Source of the DNA: Siphonodentalium dalli
Lineage: Eukaryota; Mollusca; Scaphopoda; Gadilida; Siphonodentaliidae
Assembly (NCBI GenBank): GCA_032622095.1
Contig: CP136063.1
Coordinates: 93,595,980 to 93,659,979, forward strand
DNA length: 64,000 nt
Direction of reading: 5' to 3'
Shown here: positions 45,346-58,122 of the stretch, piece by piece
How the letters are laid out: each line of letters begins with the position of its first letter
Numbering within the stretch: the first letter of the stretch is position 1
The notes under the pieces: model-generated
What the model was told of the DNA's origin: nothing
The model's database searches: none
The model's input: only the letters and a program-made list of their open reading frames with translations
Translations under genes and position numbers: made by a program

Positions 45346-46031
45346 GCTCGATCCGCCCCATGTCTACATCGAAACTACGCATTTAGCATACGATGTAAAC
45401 GTTCTGATGACCATACATTAATCCACTGAAGTCTCTGGTATACATGTATTCTGCAACTCAACGGACTACTTAAGAATGACGTTAGTTTGTGAGCATTAAG
45501 CTATTATTGATCCACACAAACCCCCCAAGCCATACATGATACTCATCAACTCGAAACCCACCGTGTATATAGGCCCTGTATATAGTTTGTTTTCGAAGTT
45601 TAGAACTTATGTATCGTCATCTGAATGATACAGGAAATCCAATGCTGTTGTTAAAAGATGACCAAAACGATGTATGAGTCATGGTATGGTCGGGTTTAGT
45701 GTGACCACAAAATATATAAAATAATTTTGCCGTCAATTTTCTTCGAACTTATATATACCCCGTGATATGATGAATCCAATAGTGTGGTTTAAATTATGTC
45801 GTCATAGTTATTCCTTCAGAGTCAGAGATGAGGGTCATGTTGGAGGAGGTGCATGAACATGTACAAAATAATTTCGGATATATACGGGCATCTCTATGAT
45901 ATGAGGAATATAATAGATCTGGGATGGGGTTGGAGATGGGCACCAAAATTGGCCAATACGTTAAGCGCTCCCATGAACAATGTAACATACATTTATCGTT
46001 TTATGTACATGTCGCGGGTGCTGACGTAATC
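45346..46031. other. Unassigned non-coding stretch
   Basis: No supported gene or repeat pair. Confidence 0.4.
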
Positions 46032-46821
46032 ATATAAACACCTAAAAAAAGAAAGCCCCCCCCCCCCTATTATATTCGGTAATATTTTATGAGATATTGG
46101 ATGGATTTTGACGAAACTATACGCAACTGTTTAGATTTATCTGATACACAACCTGTGTGAGGCACCGTCCTGTGAGTTATGTTATGGCCGGCTGAGCATG
46201 AATTGAATGGAAGAGGGGTTGCTTTTCAAAAGTTGCAAAACACTGACGTAGTGTGGACAGTCACTCCATTGTTCCATTGTTCACACAAGTTGTTACTGGC
46301 TGTAACTGTAGTCTAAAAATGACACTGTGAATCCACGATAACATGCTTGTCTTCTTCGGGACACAATGTTCCTGCTGCATGCCCAGGCCATTCAGTCTAA
46401 CCACATTCCTTCGGAATGACACCTTGAAGTTTCATGCTGTGAGCAACACAGTGTTATTGAAATCAGTCTCTTTGAAGCCATTTTGTCAGTAAACCATGTT
46501 TCCCACCACGGGTGGGGTACCAATGAGGTACCAACAGATAAGGATGTTCCAATCCTGCATGTGCGAGAAGTGGGGACCAAGGCAGAGCTTAATGTGTGTG
46601 ATCACTCTACCTGTGTTTTTGAAACTTTTTAAAAGTGCCCCTCTTCCATTCAATTGTGCTCACTCAGTCATATCTCATATCACAGCACAGTAATTAGCAC
46701 ACTTTGTGTCATTCGTATCACAAATCATTTGTGGAAAGTTTCATCGAAATCCATCCAATATCTCATAAAATATTACCGAATATATTAGGGGGACTTTTTT
46801 TTTTTTTTTAGGTGTTTATAT
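46032..46821. mobile_element. Inverted-repeat element with AAACACCTAAAAAAA ends, 790 bp
   Basis: ATATAAACACCTAAAAAAAG and its inverse (CTTTTTTTTTTTTTAGGTGT then TTATAT) form the ends. The arms run inward about 200 bp: C-run/G-run, TTCGGTAATATTTTATGAGA, TATTGGATGGATTTTGACGA, and more weakly GAATTGAATGGAAGAGGGG. Interior frames are short and unrecognised. Confidence 0.8.
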
Positions 46822-47214
46822 TTATTAGTATGTGCCTATAGTAAATATATGCCAGAAGATCTGAGTGATTGGATAAATAATTCCGATCGACCAATCAGAT
46901 GCAACTTTACAAAATTACATAAGGATATAATTTATTTGAAAAAGTTGACGTACATGGATATTAGTTGCGAGAAATAACGCTGTTCTTGTAGTTCCTTAGT
47001 CTCGTACCTGGCTCAGACACTCCACTCACTGTTCCGTCCAACTCCACGACGTAACGCTTCCGCCGTCAGAGTCCAGTAAGTGCCACCATCTTAGGTGCCG
47101 GAATTCCGCCCCTACTATTTTCGGATACGACGTCATGAGCTAATGATGTAGTAGCTATACTGCTTTCCTATGCTCCAGTACACATGGGCACTGGTCACCT
47201 GGGGGGTTTCTGGT
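46822..47214. other. Unassigned non-coding stretch
   Basis: No supported gene. Higher in CpG than its surroundings from about 46990. Confidence 0.4.
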
Positions 47215-47802
47215 GACGCTATTATATCAACGACGTAATCCCCAGAAAAGCTATGTCGTCACTTACTAGTCGCTACATGCCGGAACGTTGCGCCTTAGCG
47301 TAGTGGAGGCTGAGCGCTAGGAACGAGTCCAGTAGTTCCTGTGCATGCCATGGTTGAGGCGAACGTCATTGACGTCTATTGACTTCAACGGAATGCGCAT
47401 TCCACACGTGAGTCACATGGAGTTGTATGGTACAGCAGGAACACTGTAAGGGGCTTGTTACATGAGCCGGGACAACTCGGTTTGCTGCATGGGTGGCCAG
47501 GTCCACCAGACGCTATTATATCAACGACGTAATCCCCAGAAAATCTATGTCGTCACTTACTAGTCGCTACATGCCGGAACGTTGCGCCTTAGCGTAGTGG
47601 AGGCTGAGCGCTAGGAACGAGTCCAGTAGTTCCTGTGCATGCCATGGTTGAGGCGAACGTCATTGACGTCTATTGACTTCAACGGAATGCGCATTCCACA
47701 CGTGAGTCACATGGAGTTGTATGGTACAGCAGGAACACTGTAAGGGGCTTGTTACATGAGCCGGGACAACTCGGTTTGCTGGGTGGCCAGGTCCAATGTA
47801 CT
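47215..47802. repeat. Near-identical 294-bp tandem duplication
   Basis: Units start GACGCTATTATATCAACGAC at 47215 and at 47509. Only a few differences are visible (GAAAAGCTATG against GAAAATCTATG, and a 4-bp CATG insertion near the unit end). Each unit carries the left end of the foldback element described next. Confidence 0.92.
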
Positions 47803-48516
47803 TGCTCACTGAACATATGGTGTGCTGTTACATGAGCCGGGTCAACTCGGCAAATCGAGTTGTCCCGTCCGCCTTGCCGGGACAACTCTGTTAGCCGGGA
47901 TAACTCGGCTCACGTAACAGCGAGTCATCCAACCTTGCCGGGATGAAAGTCTGGAACGTAACACGATTCGTTGTGATTTGACATGACGTTAGCCAATAGA
48001 ATGCTCGCGTCATGTGAGTGACGTTTAGTGACAACACAAGCCACTCGGTTATGGGCGTGCCGACATTATGGACTGACGTCGTGGCGCTTGATTGACACCT
48101 ATCAATGGATAGCTAGTTGCGTCAACATCAAACCGAGTTGTCCCGGTCAACCGAGTTGTCTCGGCTCACATACAAGCCTTGAAATAGTGTGCCTGTCATT
48201 TGCAGAATGAGGTCTCCAGAGGGTGAATTTAGTGATGCTACCCCGCATAGCGGGCTAGCATCACCAAATTCACCATCTGGGGACCTCATGAATTCTGCTT
48301 ACACCTCTGCAGAATGAGGTTCCCAGAGGGTGAATTTGGTGATGCTAGCCCGCTATGCGGGTAGCATCACTAAATTCACCCTCTGGGAACCTCATTCTGC
48401 AAATGACAGACACACTATTTCAAGGCTTGCTCACATAACAGCGTGATCGAGTTGTCCCGACAGACAGGGTTGTCCCGGTAAACCGAGCTGTCCCGATTCA
48501 TGTAACAAACCCCTTA
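47741..48516. mobile_element. Foldback element built on CGGGACAACTCGG, with paired hairpins
   Basis: TAAGGGGCTTGTTACATGAG (47741) pairs with TGAATCGGGACAG-type sequence in inverse and GTAACAAACCCCTTA (to 48516). About a dozen copies of CCGAGTTGTCCCGG or its inverse are spread through both arms. The centre (48170-48430) is a large palindrome enclosing two separate hairpins (about 48203-48297 and 48307-48402), each GCAGAATGAGGT to ACCTCATTCTGC. No coding capacity. Confidence 0.85.
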
Positions 48517-49715
48517 TTCTAGGAACAAGCGTGTAATACAATAATTATAGATCGCACCCTGAGCCCATTATAAGGAGGTTTCGTGCATAATTTATGGAGA
48601 CTCGAACAGATTACGAAATGTCGATTCGGAATATAGATGGGCAATGTAGAACAAAGGGGCTGAGTTTTAATTATTGACGATCTTGTAAGATTAAGTAAGC
48701 TTGTATGATATGAATGGTGGTGTTTGCAAGTCTTTCTTATTCTTTTGCTTGCACAGTGGGCGGGAAATTGGCAGACTTATTTGGTGTCAAAACAATATGT
48801 GTATAAAACAACCTCCCGTAACCCGTTGTCGTTGGGCAACAAATAAATTTGATTCATGAACGCTTGGGTGAAAATATACATTTTTAAATATCTCTTTTAT
48901 TCGTCTGCAAAACATAAAGAAGTATGGAGACAGGGCGTGCGGATGTCTTATCTCCGATATAACACTGGGCAGACGTCATCCACGAAAAACCCGGAGCATG
49001 TCTACAAGACGCCTGGACACGCAACTGGTTTTTGTAGATCTTTTTACACACACATTCCTGATTTCTTTTCAAGATGTAAACAAACACGATTACAGTTTAT
49101 AAGACTGCTTATAAAAGACTCTAATACCACCATACAAACTGGGCAATGTGTATATTAGTATATCGCAACAGTATGTATATATATACATATATTATATATA
49201 TATATATATCTTTTATGTAGAACTTTCTGCAAAATATTGCTACCCAGCAATTAATTATATCAAGACTGTTTCTATAGTATTGTTAGCACGACAATATTAG
49301 CAAACATGCATCACCTATTGCAGCGATCCCATGTCAGTTGTCAGTCAATTTTGTGTCGAAACCTTAACAGATACCTTTCAACAACCAATAATTATTGCGA
49401 ATAGGGTACTACGTCACTAGAATTTGTGTTCTTTCTATTCTTTGTCGCTTTTCCCTATCCGTTGTTACGATTACGGTTTTGGATTTTCAACAAAACTCAC
49501 AAATACATCATATAGTAATAAGTTCGTGTTCGTTTCTCAGCTCCTCAATGTGGGAGATGATTCTGAGATTATATCCTTAAATTGTGATCACCATGTGACC
49601 TCATTGTTTATCTACTGTGGTGGCAATCATGTCATTCGTCGTCGTAAAACACGAGAATCGTGTGAAACACATAGCGCTAAGCTATGATCTGATAACAGCA
49701 TAATTAAGTACAAAA
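48517..49715. other. Unassigned non-coding stretch
   Basis: No supported gene. The 100-codon frame at 48856-49158 has no known motif. A TA-rich run lies at about 49170-49212. Confidence 0.4.
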
Positions 49716-51339
49716 TAATCACGGCACCCAGAACCATGCAGTATCCCCTTACTAGTGGGAAGCATAATCACGGCACCCAGAACCATGCAGTATCCCCTTA
49801 CTAGTGGGAAGCATAATCACGGCACGCAGAAACATGCAGTATCCCCTTACTATTGGGAAGCATAATCACGGCACGCAGAAACATGCAGTATCCCCTTACT
49901 AGTGGGAAGCATGATTGTCTCACAGAACCATGCAGTATCCCCTTACTAGTGGGAAGCATAATCACGGCACACATAAACATGCAGTATCCCCTTACTAGCG
50001 GGAAGCATAATCACGGCACGCAGAAACATGCAGTATCCCCTTACTATTGGGAAGCATAATCACGGCACGCAGAAACATGCAGTATCCCCTTACTAGTGGG
50101 AAGCATAATCACGGCACACAGAACCATGCAGTATCCCCTTACTAGTGGGAAGCATAATCACGGCACACAGAACCATGCAGTATCCCCTGACTAGTGGGAA
50201 GCATAATCACGGCACGCAGAAACATGCAGTATCCCCTTACTAGTGGGAAGCATAATCACGGCACACAGAACCATGCAGTATCCCCTTACTAGTGGGAAGC
50301 ATAATCACGGCACACAGAAACATGCAGTATCCCCTTACTAGTGGGAAGCATGATTGTCTCACCGAACCATGCAGTATCCCCTTACTAGTGGGAAGCATAA
50401 TCACGGCACACAGAACCATGCAGTATCCCCTTACTAGTGGGAAGCATAATCACGGCACACAGAACCATGCAGTATCCCCTTACTAGTGGGAAGCATAATC
50501 ACGGCACACAGAAACATGCAGTATCCCCTTACTAGCGGGAAGCATAATCACGGCACACAGAACCATGCAGTATCCCCTTACTAGTGGGAAGCATAATCAC
50601 GGCACACAGAAACATGCAGTATCCCCTGACTAGTGGGAAGCATGATTGTCTCACAGAACCATGCAGTATCCCCTTACTAGTGGGAAGCATGATTGTCTCA
50701 CAGAACCATGCAGTATCCCCTTACTAGTGGGAAGCATAATCACGGCACACAGAAACATGCAGTATCCCCTTACTAGTGGGAAGCACGATCACGGCACGCA
50801 GAACCATGCAGTATCCCCTTACTAGTGGGAAGCATAATAACGGCACACAGAAACATGCAGTATCCCCTTACTAGTGGGAAGCATGATCACGGCACGCAGA
50901 ACCATGCAGTATCCCCTTACTAGTGGGAAGCATAATCACGGCACACAGAACCATGCAGTATCCCCTTACTAGTGGGAAGCATAATCACGGCACACAGAAA
51001 CATGCAGTATCCCCTGACTAGTGGGAAGCATAATCACGGCACACAGAACCATGCAGTATCCCCTGACTAGTGGGAAGCATAATAACGGCACACAGAAACA
51101 TGCAGTATCCCCTTACTAGTGGGAAGCATGATCACGGCACGCAGAACCATGCAGTATCCCCTTACTAGTGGGAAGCATAATCACGGCACACAGAACCATG
51201 CAGTATCCCCTTACTAGTGGGAAGCATAATCACGGCACACAGAAACATGCAGTATCCCCTGACTAGTGGGAAGCATAATCACGGCACACAGAACCATGCA
51301 GTATCCCCTTACTAGTGGGAAGCACGATTGTCTCACAGA
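49716..51339. repeat. 49-bp minisatellite, about 33 units
   Basis: Units contain AGCATAATCACGGCACACAG, then AACATGCAGTATCCCCTTAC and TAGTGGGA. A second subtype replaces the AATCACGGCACAC part with GATTGTCTCAC and occurs singly or in pairs. Longer blocks of several units are themselves repeated (for example around 50820-51010 and 51070-51250). The periodic peptide frames are by-products. Confidence 0.97.
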
Positions 51340-52187
51340 CGGACTCGTAGTCGTTAATACTGCGAAAAGGTTTTTGGACCGTGCGAACAAATCTAGTTTT
51401 GTATTTTAATATATACCCAATATTTTGTGTTGGGTTGGGGACTTAAACATATTTTTGCCTTTGTTTTGAAGTTATATAGTGTCAACCATCCATAATCAAT
51501 TGTGGAAAATACAGAAAATAATACACAACATCGACAGTTTATTGACATGTTCTACAACAGTGTACACATCCAGTTGAATCATGATGAGTTCAAAACCAAT
51601 TAGGCAAAATACACTAATGCCCTAAATAATCGACTCCGAGAGCTTTCAGATGAATGGCAACAAGCCATATTTCCGACTAAATCCTGAAAAGTTACCCATA
51701 ATTCTTCTGTGGTTAAGAAGTCGATTAATTAGAGCATTACTGTAGCTATTCGTAGTTATTATCTGTCACCGTTCATTATGCGAAAGGTGTCTGTTATGAG
51801 AATTGAGCGTGAATGCAGTCAATGATCCGTGATTCTTCTGTAATCTGATGCGATTGTATGGTGTCAATGAATCAAAGGCCCACTTAATTTTCGAACCCCC
51901 AGATCACATATATATAATATATTCCATATTATATACCATTTAAAAGAGGAAGCTCCAAAAAAATGGATTATCAGCCATCTTTCAGTGTGAAATTTGTCAA
52001 AATACAATACTCTCCCACATTCGGTCAAACTTTGGTCTGAAATTGCCACCAATTGGAGAACATTTCCAAAACTTCGAAAACGGGGTGCAAATAGTATTTC
52101 CTGGACTTGGAAATTTCGGCTATCATATTAATTAGTGATGCATGGCAATGAACACAACAGATATAAGCTCTTTCGGAAGATAGATAT
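51340..52187. other. Unassigned non-coding stretch
   Basis: No gene. The last 200 bp contain words of the TTGGAAATTTTCCAAC family. Confidence 0.4.
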
Positions 52188-53797
52188 TGAGGGGGTGTTT
52201 ATACATTACCCGGCGAAGATCGCATTCGCTGTAGCCGGCAGCGATAACAATAGAGTGTTTATACTTCGCCGGATAAGAATTACGGCTATCCGGATACTCA
52301 GCTATACGGTTTTCAACTTTTGGTTAAAAATGCTTTAGTACAAGCACCTGATTGTCGTATGGCTTCTAATTCGCTCTGCGGTTAAGTTAGATGTTTATCT
52401 GGGGTCATGCCGTCATGGGTGATTTCCTTTCAACAATTAACTCGAACAATATTATTGTGCAATCGCTGATAGACCAGCCCGCTTTTCACCTGTGTATATA
52501 TTGGTCAGTGTGCCAGTTTGATTGTCTCTAATCAGCTGTCAGGTCGGTGGTCACGCACCTTGGTTATAAGCTATTATTATAAATACTAACCGATGATGGT
52601 ACACGTACTCTGCATGTGCATGGTACATTTGTTGCGCATTCGAGGGAATTAATTCATGTACATGTATGTCCATATATATATATGGAAGAAATGGGATGGC
52701 ACGTTTCTGTGGATTCAAACTTAATGGACAATTAGTTCAATAATCTAAATCTGAGTGCGCCGTGGACATATTGACACAGGGACGGGTCTAGAGGGCCTGA
52801 TTTGGAGGTGTGGGACTGTTCATCTTTGGAATTTATCGACCGACCGTGGTTATGGTCAGGTGTGAGAATTTTTTTTAATCTGAACCCTGAAAATTGCAAA
52901 ATCCTAGCATCCAGCCTTAAGATTTCCAATTGTTGGACATTTTCCAAACTTGACGCACCTCTAATAAGGTTGGATCATTTCCAACTGATGGTCATTTCAG
53001 TCCAACAATTTGGTAAAAAAATAAGCAAATGTTGCCTAAAGAAATCACCAATAACAAATTGTTGAAAATAAAACTACGAGAACAATTTCATCATATTGCT
53101 GATGTCAAATGTCCAACTATTGCCGTGTCAGGTATGAAATTTCCAGCTTTTGAATATTTTGATTAAAGTTGGGATGAGACACCCCCATCGCCTCGGCCCT
53201 ATATACATGGACATGGTGAACGCCCGAGTAAAATGAAAAACATATTTTATTGTATAATGTGCAAACGGAAAATGTGTCACATTTGATTCGCGATGTTGAA
53301 ACTTATATATATAATATAAAATCCAATCCGAATGATTAGACACCAATTTGTACATGTAGATGTATGCGACGAACAGATCTCAAAACTGACAATGGCCATG
53401 CTTTTGGTGCGACACTCACTTCACAGGCTGTATGTGAAGTTTGTGAACCAAAACAAACCATTAACAATGTTTTTTAAATATCTATAAAATTACCAATAGC
53501 AATACCTGAAAGTTTGAGTTGGATATTAATAATTTCGGCATTTCCATTTCTAAAAAGTTTCATTTCACTATACTGCCCAACCATATCTCTAACAGGAAGC
53601 GGCTAGATGTTTACAGGTGTACAGCAATATCATATTGCAGTTCAGTGAGAACTAAAACGAAAACTATTATGAAGTAAAGGAGACACATGAATATATGCGT
53701 ATCTTCGCCGGCGATGTGTAAACACTCTGCCCAACCTTCGCCGGCTAACGGGTTCGCCGGGTAACGGCTTCGTCGGCTATGTGTGAACGTCACCTCA
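52188..53797. mobile_element. 1.6-kb inverted-repeat element with CGGCGAA repeats
   Basis: TGAGGGGGTGTTTATACATT, then ACCCGGCGAAGAT, pairs with inverse sequence ending GGCTATGTGTGAACGTCACC then TCA. CCGGCGAA or CGCCGG recurs four or five times near each end. The interior contains a copy of the TTGGAAATTTTCCAAC family (about 52800-53160). No transposase and no clear target duplication. Confidence 0.65.
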
Positions 53798-54292
53798 GTG
53801 TTAGAAAGGTCCCACCACGTTTCGCATCTGTACAGGGATAGCTGTGTGCTTAAAAATCATGCGATTTGTTAAAGGGGAAAACGTATATGCAACATGGGAA
53901 CGACAGGCTACAGAGAAGCAGTTGCACAGCATGCAAGTTGAGTTTTGAATTGTTGGGAGATGTCCAGATCTATAGTTTTGAATGACACCAAGATGGGTGA
54001 CTTCTTTAAGTTTTTGCATTACCTATGTCCAAAATCGAGACTTGGCACAACCAGTGCTGCGACTATACCATTACAGATCAGCGCCTTTGGGAATTCAATG
54101 CGGAACTTCCTACTTTAGGCGTGAAAATTATCAAGAAGTCTACGAACGCCATGCACCTTTAGCGAGGGAGAGAACAGTGATGTCGTCTGCCGTTGTCTCG
54201 TACCTACTTTGATGACAAACGATACAGATATGTTTTGTTGTTTTTTTTTTAAGAAAGGAAAACAAAGAAGAAATGATAGTATCCTTTGATGC

Positions 54293-54515
54293 GTCCATGT
54301 TCATTATCCCAGACAGAGTAGAGGTGCCCCTACTCTATCCATGTTCACTATCCCAGACAGAGTAGAGGTGGCCTTTCTCTATCCATGTTCACTATCCCAG
54401 ACATAGTAGATGTGCTCCTACTATATCCATGTTCACTATCCCAGACATAGTAGAGGTGCCCCTACTCTATCCATGTTCACTTTCCCAGACAGAGTAGAGG
54501 GCAGGCCTACTCTCT
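54293..54515. repeat. 44-bp tandem repeat, about five copies
   Basis: Units contain TCCATGTTCACTATCCCAGA, CAGAGTAGAGGTG and CCCTACTC. Confidence 0.92.
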
Positions 54516-54638
54516 TACTTGAAACATCAATATTACTCGGTATAGTCAAATTTCGTTGGTGCATGTTGCGTAATAAAAAATTTAATTAACTCATTAATTT
54601 GTCATATAGTTGTGTTATAACTCTCCATTAAATTGTGT

Positions 54639-54905
54639 CTACAATATATTTATCCTATCGGTTTGACTGATATATATCGATTCAAATATGTTTACATGAC
54701 GTGGCTTTGAACCTTTGAAAGCATAATCGCATTTAATTTCAATGCGAAACCTTTGACATCTTATTGGTGTAATTTTGTATTTGAGTTCTTCATGCCAAAC
54801 TCGATCAAAGGCTTTCTTGTAGTCTAGAAATGCTGCAAAGACACGCGAGCTACATCTATAAAAAAATTTAATTCTTCCTGGAACTCGTATGTAGTTACCG
54901 TGCAA
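54639..54905 (-). mobile_element. LINE reverse-transcriptase fragment (core motif)
   Basis: Minus-strand frame with VFAAFLDYKKAFDRVWHEEL, the FxDxxKAFDxVxH motif at the first catalytic aspartate of non-LTR reverse transcriptases. The rest after this (ITPIRCQRF) is degraded. It belongs to the same decayed LINE as 55145-55344 and 57685-58118, in the right order and strand. Confidence 0.8.
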
Positions 54906-54999
54906 CCCACGCCCATCTGGAAGCTGCTTGTGAAATTCTTTTAAAAATTGACATTGTAAACGTCTTCGGAGATGGTGATGTAATGCTAATGATGATTAT

Positions 55000-55145
55000 G
55001 TCGATGATGTTTCAATGATAATGACGATGCTGATGATGACGACGATGCTGATGGTGATTATAACGGCAACGACGATGACGACGACGACGACGACGATGAT
55101 GATGATGATGATGATGGAGGTGGTGATGGAGGTGATGATGGAGGT
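55000..55145. repeat. GAT/GAC microsatellite
   Basis: Compound trinucleotide run (GATGATGATGATGATGATG, GACGACGACGAC, GGAGGTGATGATGGAGGTG). It sits inside the decayed LINE. Open frames with poly-His/Ile/Met are artefacts. Confidence 0.95.
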
Positions 55146-55344
55146 GGCGATGAAGACGTTTGGGATACTTTTCGTTATTCTGTCCATTTTTTGTATATAA
55201 TTTCATGTTCTCATTATCCATTCATGTTATTTAATTGGATCAGATAATAAAGCAATCTAAGGTGGTTTTGGGTCACCTTTGAAAATGGGAAAAATGAGGC
55301 TTTGTTTGTGCCGGGGTGATATGGGCAAACCGCAGGAATAAAAG
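55146..55344 (-). mobile_element. LINE reverse-transcriptase fragment (PIFKGD segment)
   Basis: Minus-strand reading gives YSCGLPISPRHKQS, LIFPIFKGDPKPP, stop, IALLSD. This matches the xPIFKKGDxxxxxNYRPITLLS block of non-LTR reverse transcriptases. It continues, in frame, the LCDILCNF of 57691 onward once the inserted DNA element is removed. Confidence 0.75.
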
Positions 55345-57684
55345 CACAGTGGCAAAACCGTACAAACATATAATCGGAAGTTGCTTTCGCCAAGACGAAA
55401 AATTCTATTTTTAGAACATAAATACTACTGAAGAATCAAAACAACACCATAAAAACAAGTTTTCAAACCGGATACGGTTTCCCCACAGCAATAAACGTAA
55501 ATATAAATTGTACATACCCATTTGCCGATCGCAAGCGGCCTCCATTTAAGCGAAGGACTCTTTTTTATAGATAAAAACGGCCTTTGATCACTTCAGAAAA
55601 TAATTTTCTCGCTAAAATTCCCTCTTAAAATGTCATTTTAACATATATACAGCATCTGTCGGAAATCCCACTATATTGCAACAGAAAGGCCGTTATGTGT
55701 GCAACATATATTGACATTACTTGGCTCGAGTGTATTCACAATCTGAAAGTAGACACTATTGATTTAGACACCTCACTCGTCAGTCACTGTACGCCTAGTT
55801 GTTTAAGTTGCTGATCACTAGTTGTCAAAAATATCTACGTCAAGTTGTGATGACGGGATTGGTGTGCAAAGACGAAACCATGAATTAGGTTTCCATATTA
55901 GACATGTTGCGCCTCCCGATGGTCATTATTAACCTCCAATCACACGACGAAGACACTGTTTCGTTCCACATCCGTTTTCCGATTTCTCGACCAAATTTGT
56001 TTTTATATATTCAAGCACCGAACGTAACAATGTTTATCAGTAGATACCGTGCTGAAATCTTTAAGTTAATTTGAAATCTATTTTAAAATGTACTATGACA
56101 TTACTTGATGTACGTAATCATGGACGTAATTGAAGACTTATGATCTACATGTATGTATACATGTCATGCATATTACTTCTTAAGTTTTCCGGTGATTCAA
56201 GAGATGAAGCTCTATCTTTTCAATATAAGTACCAAAGGCATTTCAAATAAAATTAAGTAAACATAATATAATAATGTAGAATTAAACTTATTGAAAAACA
56301 TAAAACCTAGAAAAGTCTTGAATGTTCGTCATCAGCACTTGGAGTGATTTGTTGATTTAAGCGACAGGAAACTGAATTATGCATGTACAACCAAAATCGA
56401 CATCCCATTACATCTCTCTTAACGGGGTACTTCCGTACATATTACACCTTTTCAGATCGATATTATGATCAGAAGACATATTGAGGCACAATGAACCGAA
56501 AAATACAGTCTGTCTATCGTTGTTTCTCCAGTTAACGAACATTGGCAATTGCGATATTGTCGTCAAGTTTACTTCTGTGGACATATGTGGTTTTATTGGA
56601 GATAATGTATCTAAAATGTGGGCATATATATGGTCCTGTATCCAGAGACTTTGTATGTGCGAGCGCTATCTACCCCCCCCCCCCCATCATTGTTTTGGGT
56701 TTTCAATATGAATCTAAATCGGCTACCAATGGGCAGGGTGGGGTTAGGGATAATTTTCTCCAATCGTTTGTCTGTGAGTCTCTGTCGGAAATTCCAACCC
56801 AAGAGGTGCAACTCGAAGTTGGTACCTGTAGGACATTTCGGGACTAGCCATTCAATATTCATGTAGTGACACCCAAGGAGGCACTCGTAGTCACGACCAC
56901 TTCGTCACATCACCGTAAATATAAGGCGATGGTACACATACGACCTGTAGTTTTTATATTAGTTAATTCCCACGCATACGCAATTTCATCACATAATATA
57001 ACTATAACATACAGCCCCCCCCCCCCCACCCCAAATGCAGTGTTACTTGCGCAGTCGAATCAAAGTCGCTAACTGTTAATAAGAATACCTTGTTTGATTC
57101 AGCCAGATTCTATAAGTTCAATACCGTGGCATTTCGAAAATATAGGTATGTTTAAATGGGTCGAAAGGAACATATCATTACTGTACGATTCCTGTACAAC
57201 GTCGCAACTGGCGATTGTCGTCGTACACAACTAGGCGTACAGAGACCGACGAGTGGGGTGTCCAAATAAATAGTCTCTACTTTCAGATTGTGAATACACC
57301 TGAGCCAAAGTAATGTCAATATATGTTGCACACATAACGGCCTTTCCGTTGCGATATAATTGGATTTCCGACAGATGCAGTATATGTGTTAAAATGACAT
57401 TTTAAGAGGGTATTTTTGCGAGCAAATTTTTTTTTGAAGTGATCAAAGGCCGTTTTTATCTATAAAAAGAGTCCTTCGCTCAAATGGAGCCCCATTTCGA
57501 TCGGTAAATGGGTATGTACAATTTATACTTACGTATATTGCTGTGGGGAAACCGTCTATCCGGTCTGAAAACTTGTTTTTATGGTGGTGTTGATTCTTCA
57601 ATAGTATTTATGTTCTAAAAATAGAATTTTTCGTCTTGTCGAAAGCAACTTCCGATTATATGTTTGTACGGTTTAGCCACTGTG
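55345..57684. mobile_element. 2.3-kb DNA transposon inserted in the LINE, 4-bp target duplication
   Basis: The ends CACAGTGGCAAAACCGTAC and GTACGGTTTAGCCACTGTG are inverses. The arms are about 460 bp (55345-55800 and 57230-57684), moderately diverged. AAAG flanks both sides (55341-55344 and 57685-57688), and the host LINE reads in frame across the site. CAC-starting ends and a 4-bp duplication would fit the Chapaev branch of CMC elements, but no transposase is visible, so the assignment is tentative. Confidence 0.8.
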
Positions 57685-58118
57685 AAAGTTGCATAAAATA
57701 TCGCACAATTCGGTCGGGGCATTAATTATATAATCGTTCACAACATGTAGCTCATCAAGTACGCATGCCTTGTTAGTTTTTAGCGTCTTTATTGATTCAA
57801 TCAAATCGGCCAGTGATATATCATTGCTAAAGTCAGTGATTCTGTTTTCGGTTTGGCCATCAGTTAATATTTTATCAACATGTGCAATGACTGCATTTTC
57901 AAAAGCTGGGTTCGTATGTGAGGAATATTGGTACAGCTTAAAATAGCTTTCCACCCTTGGGCAATATGAGAAGGATCACTGCACGTGATTCCGTTGAAAA
58001 AAAAATGCCCGTGCCGGATATGGTTTAACAATGTCTTTGAACTTGACAACTTTCCAAGAGCGTTTTGGTCACACGTGGTGCTTGGTTCTACTTGACGGGT
58101 GGGATATGAGAGGTACAT
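57685..58118 (-). mobile_element. LINE ORF2 fragment upstream of the catalytic core
   Basis: Two overlapping minus-strand frames make one domain with a frameshift near 57930: ALGKLSSSK, FFNGITCSDPSHIAQGWK, then SYFKLYQ, NRITDFSNDISLADLIESIK and TLKTNKACVLDELHV. This is the fingers region before the reverse-transcriptase core (xITxxExxxAIxxLKxNKAxGxDxI). Truncated on the upstream side by the MITE at 58123. Confidence 0.8.
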
Positions 58119-58122
58119 TTAA

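Noticed and set aside
49716-51339. CRISPR-like array
   Set aside because: Units are contiguous 49-bp copies with no unique spacers, in an animal genome; it is a minisatellite.
55000-55221. Open frames rich in His, Ile or Met
   Set aside because: Translations of the GAT/GAC microsatellite.
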